DNA from: Paramecium pentaurelia
Lineage: Eukaryota; Ciliophora; Oligohymenophorea; Peniculida; Parameciidae
Direction of reading: 5' to 3'
NCBI GenBank assembly: GCA_905183005.1
Contig: CAJJDO010000018.1
Span: 512,716-576,715 of the forward strand
DNA: 64,000 nt
This document shows, one piece after another, positions 62,113-64,000 of the stretch. The translations under genes were made by a program, and so were the position numbers. Position 1 is the stretch's first letter, and each line of letters opens with the position of its first letter. The notes below the pieces were generated by a model. It searched no databases. It saw only the letters and a program-made list of their open reading frames with translations, and was not told the DNA's origin.

Positions 62113-63074
62113 ATGTCAGAATAGGAATACTCACAATTTTTATTTGAAAAACATGATCAAAACAAATTCGATAAATATGAAGAATTAGTAGATTTTAAAG
62201 GATTTAAGCTTCCAAATGATAAGAATTAAACTAAATATTTATTAGATGAGGATGAAGGGTATATAAATAAATAAATGAATTTAGTTGGTGTGATTTAAAT
62301 GGATGTTACTATAATTCTCTAGGCCAACCAAGTGGATGGATTATATTGTCAAAGGATGGTAAAAAATATATAAGATTTAATTAAAACAAGGAATTTATTG
62401 AAGAATAAGAAAATAAATATTATTAGAATGAATAATTTAATGCAAAACATTTAGTATAAAATTAATAAAAACACAAAAATTTAAAAGATGAAGAAGAATA
62501 ATAATAAAAATAATAGTCTAAATAAGAAAATAGAAAATAATAAAATTAATCTAATTAATCTAATTAAAAAAATTAAGACCATTAAAGAAAATAAAAATAC
62601 AATAAATAAAAAGATTAAGAACATGAAAAAGCTAAGATCTAAGATACTTCAGAAAAAGATTAAGAACAAGATTAAGAGGAGGATTTATATGTAGTAAAAA
62701 TTGATTAATAATTACCAAAAGAAACAAAAAATACAAACGATAATCCAAAAACTAATGATTAAGAAGGACGATAAAGAAATCGAAGGGATAAAAAACAAAA
62801 TGACAGAAATAGGAAAAAATAAAACAAGGATGATTAGAATGATGATAATTAGGAAAGTAAGAAATATTATATTTTAAATATATATGAAATTTCTTTGAGC
62901 AAAGAGGATTTTATAAAATATTTAATAGAAGAATGTAAAATTTAAGAAAAAAGTATTATAGAATACCATGAGAATATCTTAAAATTAGCATTAGAAAAAG
63001 ATGCCATTAAATTATATAGATTGAATAGAAAATAATAAACAGATAAAGTTTAATAATTCATCGTCTCAACATGA
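62113..63074 (+). CDS. Gln/Asn/Lys-rich low-complexity protein, uncharacterised
   Basis: A 311-residue protein with one 26-nt intron. Residues 1-85 look structured (SEQEYSQFLFEKHDQNKFDK, WCDLNGCYYNSLGQPSGWII, LSKDGKKYIRF). The middle 130 residues are almost only Gln, Asn, Lys, Glu and Asp, then a basic Arg/Asn/Asp stretch. A helical C-terminal domain follows (YYILNIYEISLSKEDFIKYL, ILKLALEKDAIKLYRLNRKQ). The composition suggests an RNA-related or disordered regulator, but nothing identifies it. Confidence 0.68.
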
Positions 63075-63293
63075 AATTAAAAATCTATATCAAATATTAT
63101 ATTTAATTGATACCAACAATTTTGGATATGAAAATTTATGCAAATTCTATGAGTTCATTTTAAATGTCTATTTGAAGTATTTGTATTTCATAAAAACCCA
63201 ATTGATGATCATATATTTAAATATTCATTATTTGATGTAATATACAATATAAAAATTATCATTTTTTTAAATAATAAGAATAATTAAATAAAA

Positions 63294-64000
63294 ATGAAAT
63301 CCATTTTAACATAAGCTTCGAAAATTCCAAAATATTATGCTGATTTTAATACTCATTAGCCTAAGCATTATTGGGATTATGAAAATTATAAGACTTAATT
63401 TGGGTATATATGAGGTTAATTCAGACATCAAGATGACTATGAAATATATGAAAAGATAGGTTAAGGAAGATATTCAGAAGTATTTAAAGGAGTTTCAATT
63501 AGAACTCATTAAAATGTCATTATCAAAGTTTTAAAGCCAAATGTACCAGAGAAAATAAATAGAGAAATATTGATTCTTAAAAATTTATAGAGTCATCCAT
63601 TAATAACTGAATTAGTAGATGTTGTATAAGATTATAGCAGTTTAAGATAATCTCTAATTTTTAAACAAGAAAATTGTATTAATTTGAAAGATATTCGTTA
63701 TTATGAATCATTAAAACCAATAAAATTTTTAATAAAAAGTGTTCTAGAAGCTTTAGATTATTGTCATTCAATAGGAATATTCCATCGGGATATTAAACCT
63801 CATAATATATTAACAAATACTTAATTTTCTTGTAAAAATCATAAATTAAAATTAGGTTTTAAATTATTGGATTGGGGATTGGCAGAATTTTATCATCCTA
63901 ATAAAGAATATAATACAAGAGTTGCATCAAGATATTTTAAATCTCCAGAGATTTTACTTGATTTTAGATAATATCATCATTCAATAGATTCTTGGGGAGT
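63294..64000 (+). CDS. CK2A: Casein kinase II catalytic subunit alpha, 3' end outside window
   Basis: The 235 residues present match CK2 alpha: KHYWDYENYKTQFG then HQDDYEIYEKIGQGRYSEVF, VIIKVLKP (catalytic Lys), ALDYCHSIGIFHRDIKPHNI, LLDWGLAEFYHP with the CK2-typical DWG in place of DFG, and EYNTRVASRYFKSPEILLD. One 21-nt intron. CK2 is a constitutive acidophilic Ser/Thr kinase, usually a tetramer with a beta subunit. The basic K-K-K-K substrate stretch of animal CK2 is shortened here (KPNVPEKINREI). The sequence runs off the right edge in the middle of the C-lobe. Confidence 0.95.

Overview
The window is very AT-rich nuclear DNA from a ciliate that reads TAA and TAG as glutamine and uses TGA as the only stop. 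Almost every recognisable protein (SDHA, CLU, ABHD17, PACRG, HPPD, ABCG, CK2 alpha) is full of in-frame TAA/TAG and closes on TGA. Genes are close together and broken by tiny introns, nearly all 20-37 nt (mostly 21-29), starting GT(A) and ending TAG or AAG. I resolved about 75 of them by restoring reading frame, and for every complete multi-exon model the exon total is a multiple of three. This architecture, plus a PiggyMac-like domesticated transposase, points to Paramecium or a close relative. I saw no telomere repeat, tRNA, rRNA or CRISPR.

Layout. 0-8 kb: SDHA (cut by the left edge), a possible small secreted protein, a large RasGAP-like protein, a Gln-rich coiled-coil protein and a B-box/CHY zinc-finger protein. 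8-13.3 kb: CLU and an ABHD17-type hydrolase. 13.7-16.4 kb: a decayed non-LTR (LINE-like) retrotransposon with endonuclease and reverse transcriptase remains. 17.4-24.4 kb: a tentative small gene, a Lys/Asp-rich protein, a B-box-like protein and the piggyBac-derived protein. 24.4-31.1 kb (minus strand): a small conserved-looking protein, a cyclic-nucleotide-type K+ channel and a secreted beta/gamma-crystallin-like protein with a run of 218 glutamines, every one a TAA codon. 31.4-39.4 kb: two uncharacterised proteins, an EF-hand CDPK pseudokinase, an active CAMK-type kinase and an ABCG half-transporter. 39.8-51.8 kb: a TORTIFOLIA/SPIRAL2-like HEAT protein, a two-TM ciliate family protein, an FHA protein, a MIR-domain protein, a small secreted protein, PACRG, a gamma-carbonic-anhydrase-like protein and an R2R3 MYB. 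52-64 kb: a CK1-like pseudokinase, a multi-TM protein, a second secreted crystallin-like protein, an uncharacterised protein, HPPD, two low-complexity proteins and CK2 alpha (cut by the right edge).

There is no operon or single pathway. This is a normal housekeeping, cilia, signalling and secretion gene mix. The unusual items are the piggyBac-derived protein that lacks at least one catalytic aspartate, the TAA-encoded polyglutamine secretory protein and its crystallin-like paralogue 26 kb away, two pseudokinases, and a LINE relic lying among genes, whose presence bears on whether this is somatic or germline DNA. All exon boundaries and protein lengths are hand-derived from the sequence; no searches were run.
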